Shown here piece by piece: positions 32,900 to 39,432 of a DNA stretch of 39,432 nt. Both the position numbers and the translations under genes were made by a program. Source of the stretch: a bacterium. Lineage in GTDB: Bacteria; Hydrothermota; UBA3073; JACQXS01; JAQTXJ01. Each line of letters begins with the position of its first letter. Positions within the stretch are counted from its first letter, which is position 1. The notes under the pieces were generated by a model. The model was not told the origin of the DNA. It did not search any database and saw only the letters and a list, made by a program, of their open reading frames with translations. Location of the stretch: NCBI GenBank assembly GCA_028688815.1, contig JAQTXJ010000017.1, positions 1-39,432 on the forward strand. The letters run 5' to 3'.

Positions 32900-34608
32900 A
32901 CTTCTAACTTAATTCCAATTTGATAACCTCTGCCGGGCATTGGGATGGAGCCGTATTTGGAATACTCTTTGTAATCCTCATCCAAGAGATTCATTCCCTG
33001 CAGAAACAAATTTCCCTTTATTAAAGTCGTTATCTGAAATTCTGTTGACAGTTTTCCGTTAAATACATAAAAATACGTCTCGCCTTGCGCCTTGACCGTA
33101 TCCTGTAACTCCTTATACAATCCGTCCATACTCATTTCAATCCCATATAACGTGTATCTCAGTTCGCCCGAAATCAACTGCTTTACCCTGTTGTTAATGT
33201 ATTTTTCGGTTTGTGGATTTTGCGTCCACATATACGTATAATTCAGACGAAGTATCTTTGAAGTTAACCCCGTTTCAATTCCTTTCACACGGTCACTGGA
33301 AATGTTTTCTGCGTGGACCAACCCGTCCGACTTTCTTACCCATTCTATGATGTTTGTTCCGTCCCGTATGAATACCGAATTTATAAGAGCGAAATTCTTT
33401 TTCGTATAGTCGATTCCCGCTTCGTAATTCCATGCGGTTTCGGGTTTTAAGTTCGGATTCCCTATTGATTTACCAGTGTAATACAACTCTGTAAAAGACG
33501 GAGCCCTGAATGCGTGTCCGACGGATGCCCTGACTTTTACCGGCGAGCGAAACCCTTTGCTGAATTCAATTCTCGGGTTGGTCTGCCAGCCGTAAAGCGA
33601 ATTGTAGTCCGTCCGTACTCCAGCTATAAGGAATGTTTTTTTAGCAATCCGTCTGCGCAATTGTCCAAACAGGGCAAACTTTCCGACAGTATGGTCGTCC
33701 AGTATATTGCTTGTTAAATAATCGAATACGGTTTCCGTGCCGAGGATAAAAGATTTGGTGCTGAGTTGCGTTTCAGCGCCTGTCGTGTAAGCGGTGTGCC
33801 GATTAGTCAGACTGTCGAAGCTGGTTATATCGTGGATGTATTTGTCTTTATGGATACGCGAATAGACATTGGTTTTTAGAAGACGGTTTTCGAGTTTTAT
33901 TCCTGAGAATATCGTGTTAGTGTGTTCGCGCGCATAATGTTCGCCGTAAAAATCCGCAGCGCCGAAATCTTTTTCCATATAATTTATAAAAGTATTCATT
34001 AGTTTTGTGGAATACTGCGCTCCAAAAGTCGTGTTTTTGAAGTCCGTGTTCTCCCTGTACCCGTCGGAAGACGAGTTCTCATAAGATAATCCGAGTCTTT
34101 CGTTTTCAACGCTTACGGTTTTGAGTTGTGCGTCGTAGGTTCCGAAAGAAGTTCCGGCAGAAGCGTGAAACTTTTCCCCTGCGGGACGGGTTATAATGTT
34201 TACTACTCCGCCAAAAGCGTCGGGTCCGTAAATGGAAGAAGCGCTCCCGCCGAGTATTTCGATTTTGTCTATATCCGAAACCATAAACGGAACTTCAAGA
34301 TTGTAATGGGAGGTTTGGGGGTCGTTTACCCTTATCCCGTTTACCAAAACTAACGTCTGGTTGAAAGTTGAGCCACGTATAGATAAATCTGTCTGCACGC
34401 CGGGCAGTCCTAAAGTGGAGGCATTAACTGAGAGGGCGTTTTTAAGGGCGTCGCTGAGGGAGGGGGTGGAGAAATCTTTAATTACGGTAATGGCTCGGGA
34501 AGATTCGGAAAGTTTGGTAGGGGTTCGTGTGCCGACGACGACGACGGTGTCCATTATGTATGTTTTGAGGGGAGCCGTTGCCATAAGAAAGAAAAAAGGT
34601 ATAAGCAT
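32893..34608 (-). CDS. TonB-dependent outer-membrane receptor (BtuB-like)
   Basis: The 571-residue protein has a signal peptide, a TonB-box-like DTVVVVGTRT (20-29), a plug domain (about 35-140: LPGVQTDLSIRGSTFNQTLVLVNGIRVNDPQ, then EILGGSASSIYGPDAFGGVVNIITR) and a beta-barrel up to the C-terminus, with the conserved HAFRAPSFTELYY and NPNLKPETAWNYEAG. SIPMPGRGYQIGI near the end resembles BtuB. It should import a scarce ligand such as a cobamide or metal complex; I see no cobalamin riboswitch upstream. The C-terminus ends in KLEVP rather than an aromatic residue, because the last codons come from a dispersed palindrome. Confidence 0.9.
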   Translation of the reverse strand: MLIPFFFLMATAPLKTYIMDTVVVVGTRTPTKLSESSRAITVIKDFSTPSLSDALKNALSVNASTLGLPGVQTDLSIRGSTFNQTLVLVNGIRVNDPQTSHYNLEVPFMVSDIDKIEILGGSASSIYGPDAFGGVVNIITRPAGEKFHASAGTSFGTYDAQLKTVSVENERLGLSYENSSSDGYRENTDFKNTTFGAQYSTKLMNTFINYMEKDFGAADFYGEHYAREHTNTIFSGIKLENRLLKTNVYSRIHKDKYIHDITSFDSLTNRHTAYTTGAETQLSTKSFILGTETVFDYLTSNILDDHTVGKFALFGQLRRRIAKKTFLIAGVRTDYNSLYGWQTNPRIEFSKGFRSPVKVRASVGHAFRAPSFTELYYTGKSIGNPNLKPETAWNYEAGIDYTKKNFALINSVFIRDGTNIIEWVRKSDGLVHAENISSDRVKGIETGLTSKILRLNYTYMWTQNPQTEKYINNRVKQLISGELRYTLYGIEMSMDGLYKELQDTVKAQGETYFYVFNGKLSTEFQITTLIKGNLFLQGMNLLDEDYKEYSKYGSIPMPGRGYQIGIKLEVP

Positions 34609-35242
34609 TTAGGGGGTATGATAGGGGAGGGATTGAAAATTGCAAGTTTTTTTGGAGACAGGAGAGAAAAAGTTGAGTTAGTTAAGTTAGTTGAGTAAGT
34701 TAAGTGAGGAAGGAAAAGAGAATTTTTTGGACGCAGATAAACGCAGATAACAAATAAGATTAATAAAAAAAGGAACAAAAAACTTAAAAATAGAACAAAT
34801 AAAAAAAGGATTAGAAAATTTAGACAAGATTAACAGGATTGAAAATCAACAGAAAAAGTTATAGAGTTAAAGGAAAACAGATAGCCACTAAAGTACTAAG
34901 CCCAGCTGAGCCCAGAGGGCTGGATAGAATCCCCTAAGAACTAAAGTTCTAAGGGTCTTCTACTGGATAAGTTGAAGTAAGTTCCTAGCGAAACAAACTA
35001 CAACTAAGCACGAAAAAACACAAAAACGGACAACGAAAATAATTTCTCTCGCAAAGACGCTAAGATGCAAAGAACGGATAACAGAAAACAAAAAGTTATA
35101 GAGTTAAAAGAAAACAGATTATAGTAACAAATCAACACGAAAAACTGAGAAAATGAACACCCCGCCATAGCGGGATAAACTCCAGGCACGAAAAACAGAA
35201 TCATTTTTTTAACAGGGATTGTAACCCGGCATAGCTGGATAA

Positions 35243-35277
35243 GTTAGACTAATCCCGCCAAGGCGGGAAAGTCTAAC
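35243..35277. repeat. Nested perfect hairpin
   Basis: Outer arms GTTAGACT (35243-35250) and AGTCTAAC (35270-35277), inner arms CCCGCC (35254-35259) and GGCGGG (35262-35267), all perfectly paired, with a 2-base loop. It looks like one palindrome (CCCGCC/GGCGGG) sitting in the centre of another. Confidence 0.8.
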
Positions 35278-35501
35278 TAAGAGACTGTAAGAGACTAACA
35301 GATAGTAACCATCCTCCAAACAGACTGGCAGGCAGGTATCTGCGGTTAAAATTCTCTGTTAGTTGTTCTCTTTTTGTAGTTCATCCTTTGCCCCTCATAT
35401 TTTCTTTATCCGTGTAAATCTGTGAAAATCCTTGGCTATAATTCTTTGAGGATATGTTTTTTATCAATTAATGTTGAGAAATAGCAGTATATATTATTTT
35501 C

Positions 35502-35530
35502 TTGACAATTATTTTAGTATAAGATAAGTT
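35502..35530 (+). promoter_or_regulatory. Candidate promoter of tuf
   Basis: A perfect TTGACA (35502-35507) lies 84 nt before the tuf start in an AT-rich stretch. The best-placed -10 (17-nt spacer) is only TAAGTT at 35525-35530; a better-looking TATAAG (35518-35523) is too close at 10 nt. The -35 element is convincing and the -10 is not settled. Confidence 0.4.
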
Positions 35531-35590
35531 AAGCAGAATATAGATTTAACAAGACAAATAATAATTTAGTATCAGGGAGGAGGATGTTTT

Positions 35591-36784
35591 ATGGCAAAAG
35601 AAAAATTTGAACGGAAAAAGCCGCACGTAAACATAGGGACGATAGGCCACGTCGACCATGGAAAAACAACATTAAGTGCTTGTATTACAAAGGTGCTCGC
35701 AACCAAGAAATATGCAAGCTTTATGGCTTATGACCAGATAGACAAGGCACCTGAAGAAAGAGCTCGTGGATTGACCATTCAGTTATGTCACCTTGAATAC
35801 GAGACGGACAAAAGACACTATGCACACATCGATTGCCCGGGACATCGTGACTACATTAAAAATATGATTACCGGTGCAGCACAGATGGACGGAGCAATAC
35901 TTGTCGTTTCAGCTGCAGACGGAGCACAGGCGCAGACTCGCGAACACGTTCTACTTGCAAGACAGGTAAACGTTCCGGCGCTTGTCGTATGTATGAATAA
36001 AATTGACCAGGTCGATGACCCTGAATTACTCGAACTCGTTGAACTTGAAATCAGAGACCTTTTAAAGAAATACGAATTCCCCGGCGACACAACGCCAATC
36101 ATCAAGGGTTCAGCGTTAAAATGCCTTGAAAGTCCGGACCCAAATGCAGATTGCTGCAAATTCATATGGGAACTTATGGACGCAGTGGATAGCTTTATTC
36201 CTGAGCCTACAAGAGACGTAGATAAATCGTTCCTTATGTCAATAGAAGACGTTTTCTCGATCACAGGTCGTGGAACGGTAGCAACGGGAAGAGTTGAAAG
36301 AGGCAGAGTAAAAGCAGGAGACCCGTTGGAAATCGTAGGATTTACGGATACACAGAAAACTACGGCAGTAAGCGTTGAAATGTTCAGAAAGATACTTGAT
36401 GAAGGACTTGCAGGGGATAACCTTGGAGTACTTTTAAGAGGTATCGACAAAGAAAAGGTCGAAAGAGGTATGGTTCTTGCAACACCGGGAACGATAACTC
36501 CGCATACACATTTCAAAGGAAGAGTGTATATTTTAACACAGGCAGAAGGCGGAAGACATACAGCTTTCTTTAACGGATATTCGCCACAGTTCTTCTTCAG
36601 AACGATGGACGTTACCGGTAATGCAAATCTTCCGGCAGGCGTAGAAATGGTAATGCCAGGCGACAACGTTGAACTTGAAATAAAATTGATTTCACCGGTT
36701 GCAATGGAAAAAGAAATGAGATTCGCCATAAGAGAAGGCGGACAGACAGTCGGAGCCGGCGTAGTAACTGAAATCATATCGTAA
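35591..36784 (+). CDS. tuf: Translation elongation factor Tu
   Basis: EF-Tu delivers aminoacyl-tRNA to the ribosome. The 397-residue protein is complete: G1 GHVDHGKT (19-26), switch I with Thr62 in RGLTIQ, G3 DCPGH (81-85) with the catalytic His85, G4 NKID (136-139), G5 GSALK (173-177), then domains 2 and 3 with [22 protein letters not shown] and a C-terminal [13 protein letters not shown] strong GGAGGAGG site (35576-35583) precedes the ATG. Arg86 replaces the common Ala in GHADY, a variant that also occurs in some other bacterial lineages and in eEF1A. It is not in a str-type operon; recA follows after 153 nt. Confidence 0.97.
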   Translation: MAKEKFERKKPHVNIGTIGHVDHGKTTLSACITKVLATKKYASFMAYDQIDKAPEERARGLTIQLCHLEYETDKRHYAHIDCPGHRDYIKNMITGAAQMDGAILVVSAADGAQAQTREHVLLARQVNVPALVVCMNKIDQVDDPELLELVELEIRDLLKKYEFPGDTTPIIKGSALKCLESPDPNADCCKFIWELMDAVDSFIPEPTRDVDKSFLMSIEDVFSITGRGTVATGRVERGRVKAGDPLEIVGFTDTQKTTAVSVEMFRKILDEGLAGDNLGVLLRGIDKEKVERGMVLATPGTITPHTHFKGRVYILTQAEGGRHTAFFNGYSPQFFFRTMDVTGNANLPAGVEMVMPGDNVELEIKLISPVAMEKEMRFAIREGGQTVGAGVVTEIIS

Positions 36785-36937
36785 GACTGCTCCGCCAGAG
36801 GCGGACAAGTAACAAACGTTTAGTTGGTATAGTGAGTTTAGTTGGTTAAGTAGGATAGAAAAACAAACCAAACAACATACGTATTAGCTTAATACTAAAG
36901 ATAAAACAACAAATTTTCTAAAGTTGGGGAGAGTGTC
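36785..36937 (+). other. tuf-recA spacer with hairpin and recA ribosome binding site
   Basis: Six bases after the tuf stop lies TCCGCC-AGA-GGCGGA (36791-36805), a hairpin without a U-run. It is followed by a TTTAGTTGG...GTTAAGTAGG stretch of the TTAGTT repeat type. GGGGAGAG at 36926-36933 is the recA ribosome binding site. I see no LexA-type operator that I can name. Confidence 0.6.
36791..36805. repeat. TCCGCC hairpin after tuf
   Basis: TCCGCC-AGA-GGCGGA, perfect 6-bp arms, six bases after the tuf stop codon. Confidence 0.75.
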
Positions 36938-38029
36938 ATGGATACAGATCGTAAAAAAGCAATAGACGAAGCATTAAAACAGATAGAGAAGTTTGCAGGA
37001 AAAGGTTCAATAATGAGGCTGGGCGACGAAGAAGTTCACGAATTCAAAGACATTATCCCGACGGGCTCACTCGCTCTTGATAAGGCACTTGGAATCGGAG
37101 GAATCCCCAAAGGAAGAATTACGGAAATATTCGGAGCTGAAGGAAGCGGAAAAACTACACTTGCGCTACATATTCTGGCGAATGCCCAGAAACAGGGTGG
37201 AGTAGGCGCTTTCATTGACGTAGAACACGCATTAGACCCGTTTTATGCCAAGAATCTTGGCGTGGATACGGTTAACCTTTTAATCTCACAACCGGATACC
37301 GGTGAACAGGCATTGGAAATAGCCGAAGTCCTTACAAGAAGCGGCGGGATAGACGTAATAATCGTTGACTCGGTGGCAGCTCTTGTTCCACGAGCCGAAA
37401 TAGAAGGCGAAGTCGGAGATGCGTTTATCGGATTACAGGCAAGACTTATGTCACAGGCTTTAAGAAAACTTACCGGTATAGTCAGCAAATCAAAAGTAAG
37501 CATTATATTCATAAACCAGTTAAGATATAAAATAGGCGTTATGTTTGGAAATCCTATGACGACACCCGGCGGACTTGCATTGAAATTCCATTCGTCAATC
37601 AGGCTGGAAATGTTGGGTTCTGCTCCTATCAAAAAAGGAGAAGAAAGAGTCGGAAGCAGGATGAAAGTCAAGGTAGTGAAAAACAAATTTGCACCTCCTT
37701 TCAAATCGGCAGAGTTCGATATGTTTTTCGGCAAAGGAATATCCAGAGAAAGCGAAATTATTGATATTGCTTCCGAGAACGACATTATTGATAAATCCGG
37801 CGCATGGTTCTCTTATAAAGGGGAGAAACTCGGGCAGGGAAAAGAAAACACATTGGAAATGCTGATACAGCGTCCGAAAGTCTTAGCCGAAATAGAGAAA
37901 GAAGTAAGGAAATTCCTTAAGCTTGCTCCGGTCGAACTGGCGAAAATAGAAAAAGAAATAAAGAAAGCCGTAAAGACGGAAGTAACCGAACTAGAGAAAG
38001 AAATAAAAAAGGTTACGAAGCCGGAATAA
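36938..38029 (+). CDS. recA: Recombinase RecA with altered DNA-binding loops and a K/E-rich tail
   Basis: RecA forms filaments on single-stranded DNA for strand exchange and SOS induction. The 363-residue protein aligns with E. coli RecA without gaps over the core. Walker A is GAEGSGKTT (66-74; E. coli GPESSGKTT, so P67A and S69G), Walker B is [10 protein letters not shown] (140-149), and the coupling Gln194 in FINQ is kept. In loop L1 the usual SHM/SHV (162-164) is AFI, and in loop L2 the nearly invariant Glu207 is Met (NPMTTPGG). The C-terminal tail is not the usual acidic one but repeats IEKE and EKEIKK (about 318-360). All other core motifs are intact, so it is probably functional. Confidence 0.96.
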   Translation: MDTDRKKAIDEALKQIEKFAGKGSIMRLGDEEVHEFKDIIPTGSLALDKALGIGGIPKGRITEIFGAEGSGKTTLALHILANAQKQGGVGAFIDVEHALDPFYAKNLGVDTVNLLISQPDTGEQALEIAEVLTRSGGIDVIIVDSVAALVPRAEIEGEVGDAFIGLQARLMSQALRKLTGIVSKSKVSIIFINQLRYKIGVMFGNPMTTPGGLALKFHSSIRLEMLGSAPIKKGEERVGSRMKVKVVKNKFAPPFKSAEFDMFFGKGISRESEIIDIASENDIIDKSGAWFSYKGEKLGQGKENTLEMLIQRPKVLAEIEKEVRKFLKLAPVELAKIEKEIKKAVKTEVTELEKEIKKVTKPE

Positions 38030-38504
38030 GTTGTACTGCTAACAAAAAGTTGAGTAAGGTAAGTTGGTTGAGTAAGATAGGGAAGTAAGTTCAACTAAAT
38101 GTTACTTTATTTATACCCTGTCTTTTCTTTGTTGGAAAAATCCGTAAAACTCTAATACCTACTAATTTGCCACAAAAACACTAAAACACGAAGTTACACA
38201 AAACAAAAAGTCGCAGAGCACGCAGAGAAAAAAATAATCTCTCGCGAAGTCGTAAAGACGAAAAGCCCAGAGTAAAAGAACAATAGATAAAATAGAGTTT
38301 AACAGAAGAGGACACAGAGAGAATAACAAAAATATTCACCGCAGAGACGTCCCGCCGAGGCTGGATAAACTCCGCTCGCAGAGAAAAAAATAGTTGAAAG
38401 TAAGAAAACAACAAATAGAAAAGAGTTTCAAAAAGAGAGGGCACAGAGGGTAAAAAGGAGAGCGCAGAGAATACAGAGGGGATAGCGGGTAAAACATAAT
38501 GGGA
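38030..38504. other. Intergenic repeat island downstream of recA
   Basis: About 475 bases, mostly repeat sequence: TTGAGTAAGGTAAGTTGG (38051-38068), CACGAAGTTACAC-type (38187-38200), CGCAGAGCACGCAGAG (38212-38227), CACCGCAGAGACG joined to CCCGCCGAGGCTGG (38338-38364) followed by ATAAACTCC, and CACAGAGGG-type stretches (38437-38480). No terminator with a U-run is seen after recA. Confidence 0.65.
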
Positions 38505-38954
38505 TTAGGGATTCGCATCACCTTCTACTGTCCAATCAATTATTTCTATTTTAGTTTTTACTTTTAAAGTATCGCTTGAGGAAGTATTTACAATCTTAAA
38601 TAGAAGAGTATCACAATTGTCAATTTTCCAATACCAATCAACCGCATAAGTTGTATCTTTTTTAATATCTTCGTAACCTTCTGTTTCGTGAGCACTAAGA
38701 ACCACTCGTCCGGCAGAAGGACCATCTTCATGAGTTATGTTAATATGTAAAGTATCTTCTTTGGCATAAGCAACACTGTTTGATGGCATAGCTTTTGCCC
38801 GTTTCCACATAACAGAATCATTTTCAGGAATAATCCATGTTGAGTCAACCTGACGATACAATAATCTCTCAGGAGGAATCTTTCTACATGACGGTAAACA
38901 AAAAATAAGAAAAGCAAAGACGATGCAAGAGACAAGAGAATAAACAATTTTCAT
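38505..38954 (-). CDS. Small lipoprotein of unknown function
   Basis: The 149-residue product has a lipoprotein signal: basic start, hydrophobic SLVSCIVFAFLIF and lipobox LPSC with the lipidated cysteine at about residue 23. The mature part is hydrophilic and beta-rich (DTLHINITHEDG... TYAVDWYWKIDNCDTLLFKIVNTSSSDTLKVKTKIEIIDWTV), as in small secreted beta-sandwich proteins, but I do not recognise a family. It stands alone, flanked on both sides by repeat-rich spacers. Confidence 0.72.
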   Translation of the reverse strand: MKIVYSLVSCIVFAFLIFCLPSCRKIPPERLLYRQVDSTWIIPENDSVMWKRAKAMPSNSVAYAKEDTLHINITHEDGPSAGRVVLSAHETEGYEDIKKDTTYAVDWYWKIDNCDTLLFKIVNTSSSDTLKVKTKIEIIDWTVEGDANP

Positions 38955-39269
38955 ATCTATGAGGAAGATATTGTCTTTATGTTAATTTGTCAATAGAAAA
39001 GGAAAGAGGTAGGAGACCTACCCGCTCTAATTTGCCACTAAAACCATGCCTTCGGCAGGCAGGCAGGATTGATAAAACAGATTTAAAGCTACAAAGAAAT
39101 AGTATCCACGAATTAACACGAATAGATACAGAAGGCAGTTAACAGAGAGAATGCAAACATATTAGCAAAAGGGCAATTAAAGAAATATATAAATTGACAC
39201 AATGGTATATCAGATTTATTTATAAATAACATTATATTATCTTAGTCGTCAAATAAAACAGGAGGAAAG
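38955..39269. other. Intergenic region with hairpins and a promoter
   Basis: It contains GGTAGG-AGA-CCTACC (39008-39022), a GCCTTCGGCAGGC stretch (39047-39059), CACGAATTAACACGAATAG-type repeat sequence (39107-39125) and, near its right end, the promoter of the last gene. Confidence 0.6.
39194..39222 (+). promoter_or_regulatory. Candidate promoter of the last gene
   Basis: TTGACA (39194-39199), a 17-nt spacer and TATTTA (39217-39222), 47 nt before the ATG. The -35 element is perfect; the -10 matches TATAAT at its first three positions only. Confidence 0.45.
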
Positions 39270-39432
39270 ATGAAAAAGTTTTTTAAGTTTGTATGCGCAG
39301 GCATTTTGCTTGCAAGTAAAAATGTATCTGCAAGCATCTTGCTTGCAAGTATTTTTATTTTCAACGCTTCCGCCTTTGGCGCCCAGGAATTTGCAAAAGG
39401 AAGACTTATTGTTAAATTTAAAGAAGAGATTA
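39270..39432 (+). CDS. N-terminus of a secreted protein, probably a subtilisin-type (S8) protease; cut by window edge
   Basis: From the ATG at 39270, with GGAGG at 39261-39265, 54 codons are visible. They encode a long signal peptide with a likely cleavage site at AFGA before QEF, followed by KGRLIVKFKEEI. That last motif (GxLIVKFK) is the usual start of the propeptide of bacterial S8 serine proteases, but the catalytic domain lies outside the window. The signal peptide is unusual: ILLAS occurs twice, 11 residues apart (AGILLASKNVS, then ASILLASIFIF), because of a 33-bp tandem duplication built on a GCAAGCATCTTGCTTGC repeat. Confidence 0.75.
   Translation, partial: MKKFFKFVCAGILLASKNVSASILLASIFIFNASAFGAQEFAKGRLIVKFKEEI
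39297..39346. repeat. 33-bp-spaced copies of the GCAAGCA palindrome within a signal peptide
   Basis: GCAGGCATTTTGCTTGC (39297-39313) and GCAAGCATCTTGCTTGC (39330-39346) differ at two positions and are exactly 33 bp apart, followed in both cases by AAGTA. The second copy is identical to the intergenic copy at 32681-32697. Confidence 0.85.

Larger units (their letters stand above)
34609..35590. other. Long intergenic repeat island upstream of tuf
   Basis: Almost 1 kb without a supported gene. From left: TTGAGTTAGTTAAG tandem-like sequence (34672-34706), ACGCAGATAAACGCAGATAA (34732-34751), a CCAGCTGAG/GGGCTGGAT element (34911-34925) joined to a CCCTAAGAACT palindrome (34927-34963), CGCAAAGACGC (35051-35061), CCCGCC-AT-AGCGGG followed by ATAAACTCC (35161-35184), CCCGGCATAGCTGG (35225-35238), a nested hairpin (35243-35277) and a TCCGTGTAAATCTGTG stretch (35409-35424). 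The last 100 bases hold the tuf promoter region. Confidence 0.65.

Noticed and set aside
34554-34778. Small frame with LTYSTNLTNSTF peptide
   Set aside because: It is a translation of the TTAGTT-type repeat upstream of the TonB receptor, without ribosome binding site or family resemblance.
34609-35590. Cobalamin riboswitch upstream of the BtuB-like receptor
   Set aside because: I looked for a B12-box-like sequence and found only dispersed repeats; the receptor start is preceded directly by an in-frame stop and short AT-rich sequence.
35851-36777. Long antisense frame (308 codons) opposite tuf
   Set aside because: It is a shadow of the tuf reading frame with no family resemblance; long antisense frames arise from the codon use of highly expressed genes.
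36785-36937. LexA/SOS operator before recA
   Set aside because: No symmetric GAAC-type or CTG-N10-CAG site stands out in the spacer.
37243-37785. Antisense frame opposite recA
   Set aside because: Composition mirrors recA codons, and the start and context are not those of a gene.
38030-38504. CRISPR-like array in the CGCAGAG-rich spacers
   Set aside because: The repeated strings are of unequal length and spacing, with no constant repeat-spacer pattern and no cas genes.

Overview
The window looks like a chromosomal segment of a low-GC (roughly 35-40 % by eye), Gram-negative-type bacterium of a poorly sampled lineage. An outer membrane is implied by a BtuB-like TonB receptor, RseP, a PpiD-like periplasmic chaperone, a lipid-A-disaccharide-synthase-related protein and a secreted repeat protein with a type IX (Por) C-terminal sorting domain. 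Isoprenoids are made by the MEP pathway (dxr). Together these suggest an FCB-associated candidate phylum; WOR-3/Stahlbacteria is my best guess, from style of proteins rather than from any search. I see no phage, transposase, CRISPR array, rRNA or tRNA.

Layout. (1) 1-6275, minus strand: one tightly packed operon headed by a REC-AraC response regulator, then a SAM methyltransferase, an ABC-2 ATPase, two ABC-2 permeases, a beta-propeller protein, a redoxin without its nucleophilic cysteine, and a lipoprotein cut by the window edge. (2) 6483-9580: a GT-C glycosyltransferase overlapping a UDP-galactopyranose-mutase-like flavoprotein. (3) 9823-14073: two more REC-AraC regulators and a soluble four-PAS histidine kinase that overlaps the third regulator; a 20-bp-spaced direct repeat lies in front of the kinase. 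(4) 14397-17791: ornithine carbamoyltransferase and a secreted serine esterase. (5) 18098-19162, plus strand: a membrane-anchored SGNH hydrolase. (6) 19164-21758: malic enzyme and two-subunit class I fumarase, a C4-acid module. (7) 22165-23610: the type IX-sorted propeller protein. (8) 23786-29093: an envelope/isoprenoid operon (PpiD-like, dxr, rseP, NUDIX, radical SAM). (9) 29424-32620: two tandem GT2 paralogues and the LpxB-related protein. (10) 32893-34608: TonB receptor. (11) 35591-38029, plus strand: tuf and recA. (12) 38505-end: a small lipoprotein and the start of a secreted, probably subtilisin-type protein.

The most striking property is not one gene but the load of short dispersed palindromic repeats of several families. 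They fill most intergenic regions and also sit in reading frame inside genes: in the middle of dxr, in the linker before the type IX sorting domain, at the N-terminus of the NUDIX protein, at the C-termini of the LpxB-related protein and the TonB receptor, in the same surface loop of both GT2 paralogues, and as an 11-codon tandem duplication inside a signal peptide. This resembles the gene-embedded Rickettsia palindromic elements, but with several sequence families at once. The other leads are the operon in region 1 and an unusual RecA with changed DNA-binding loops.
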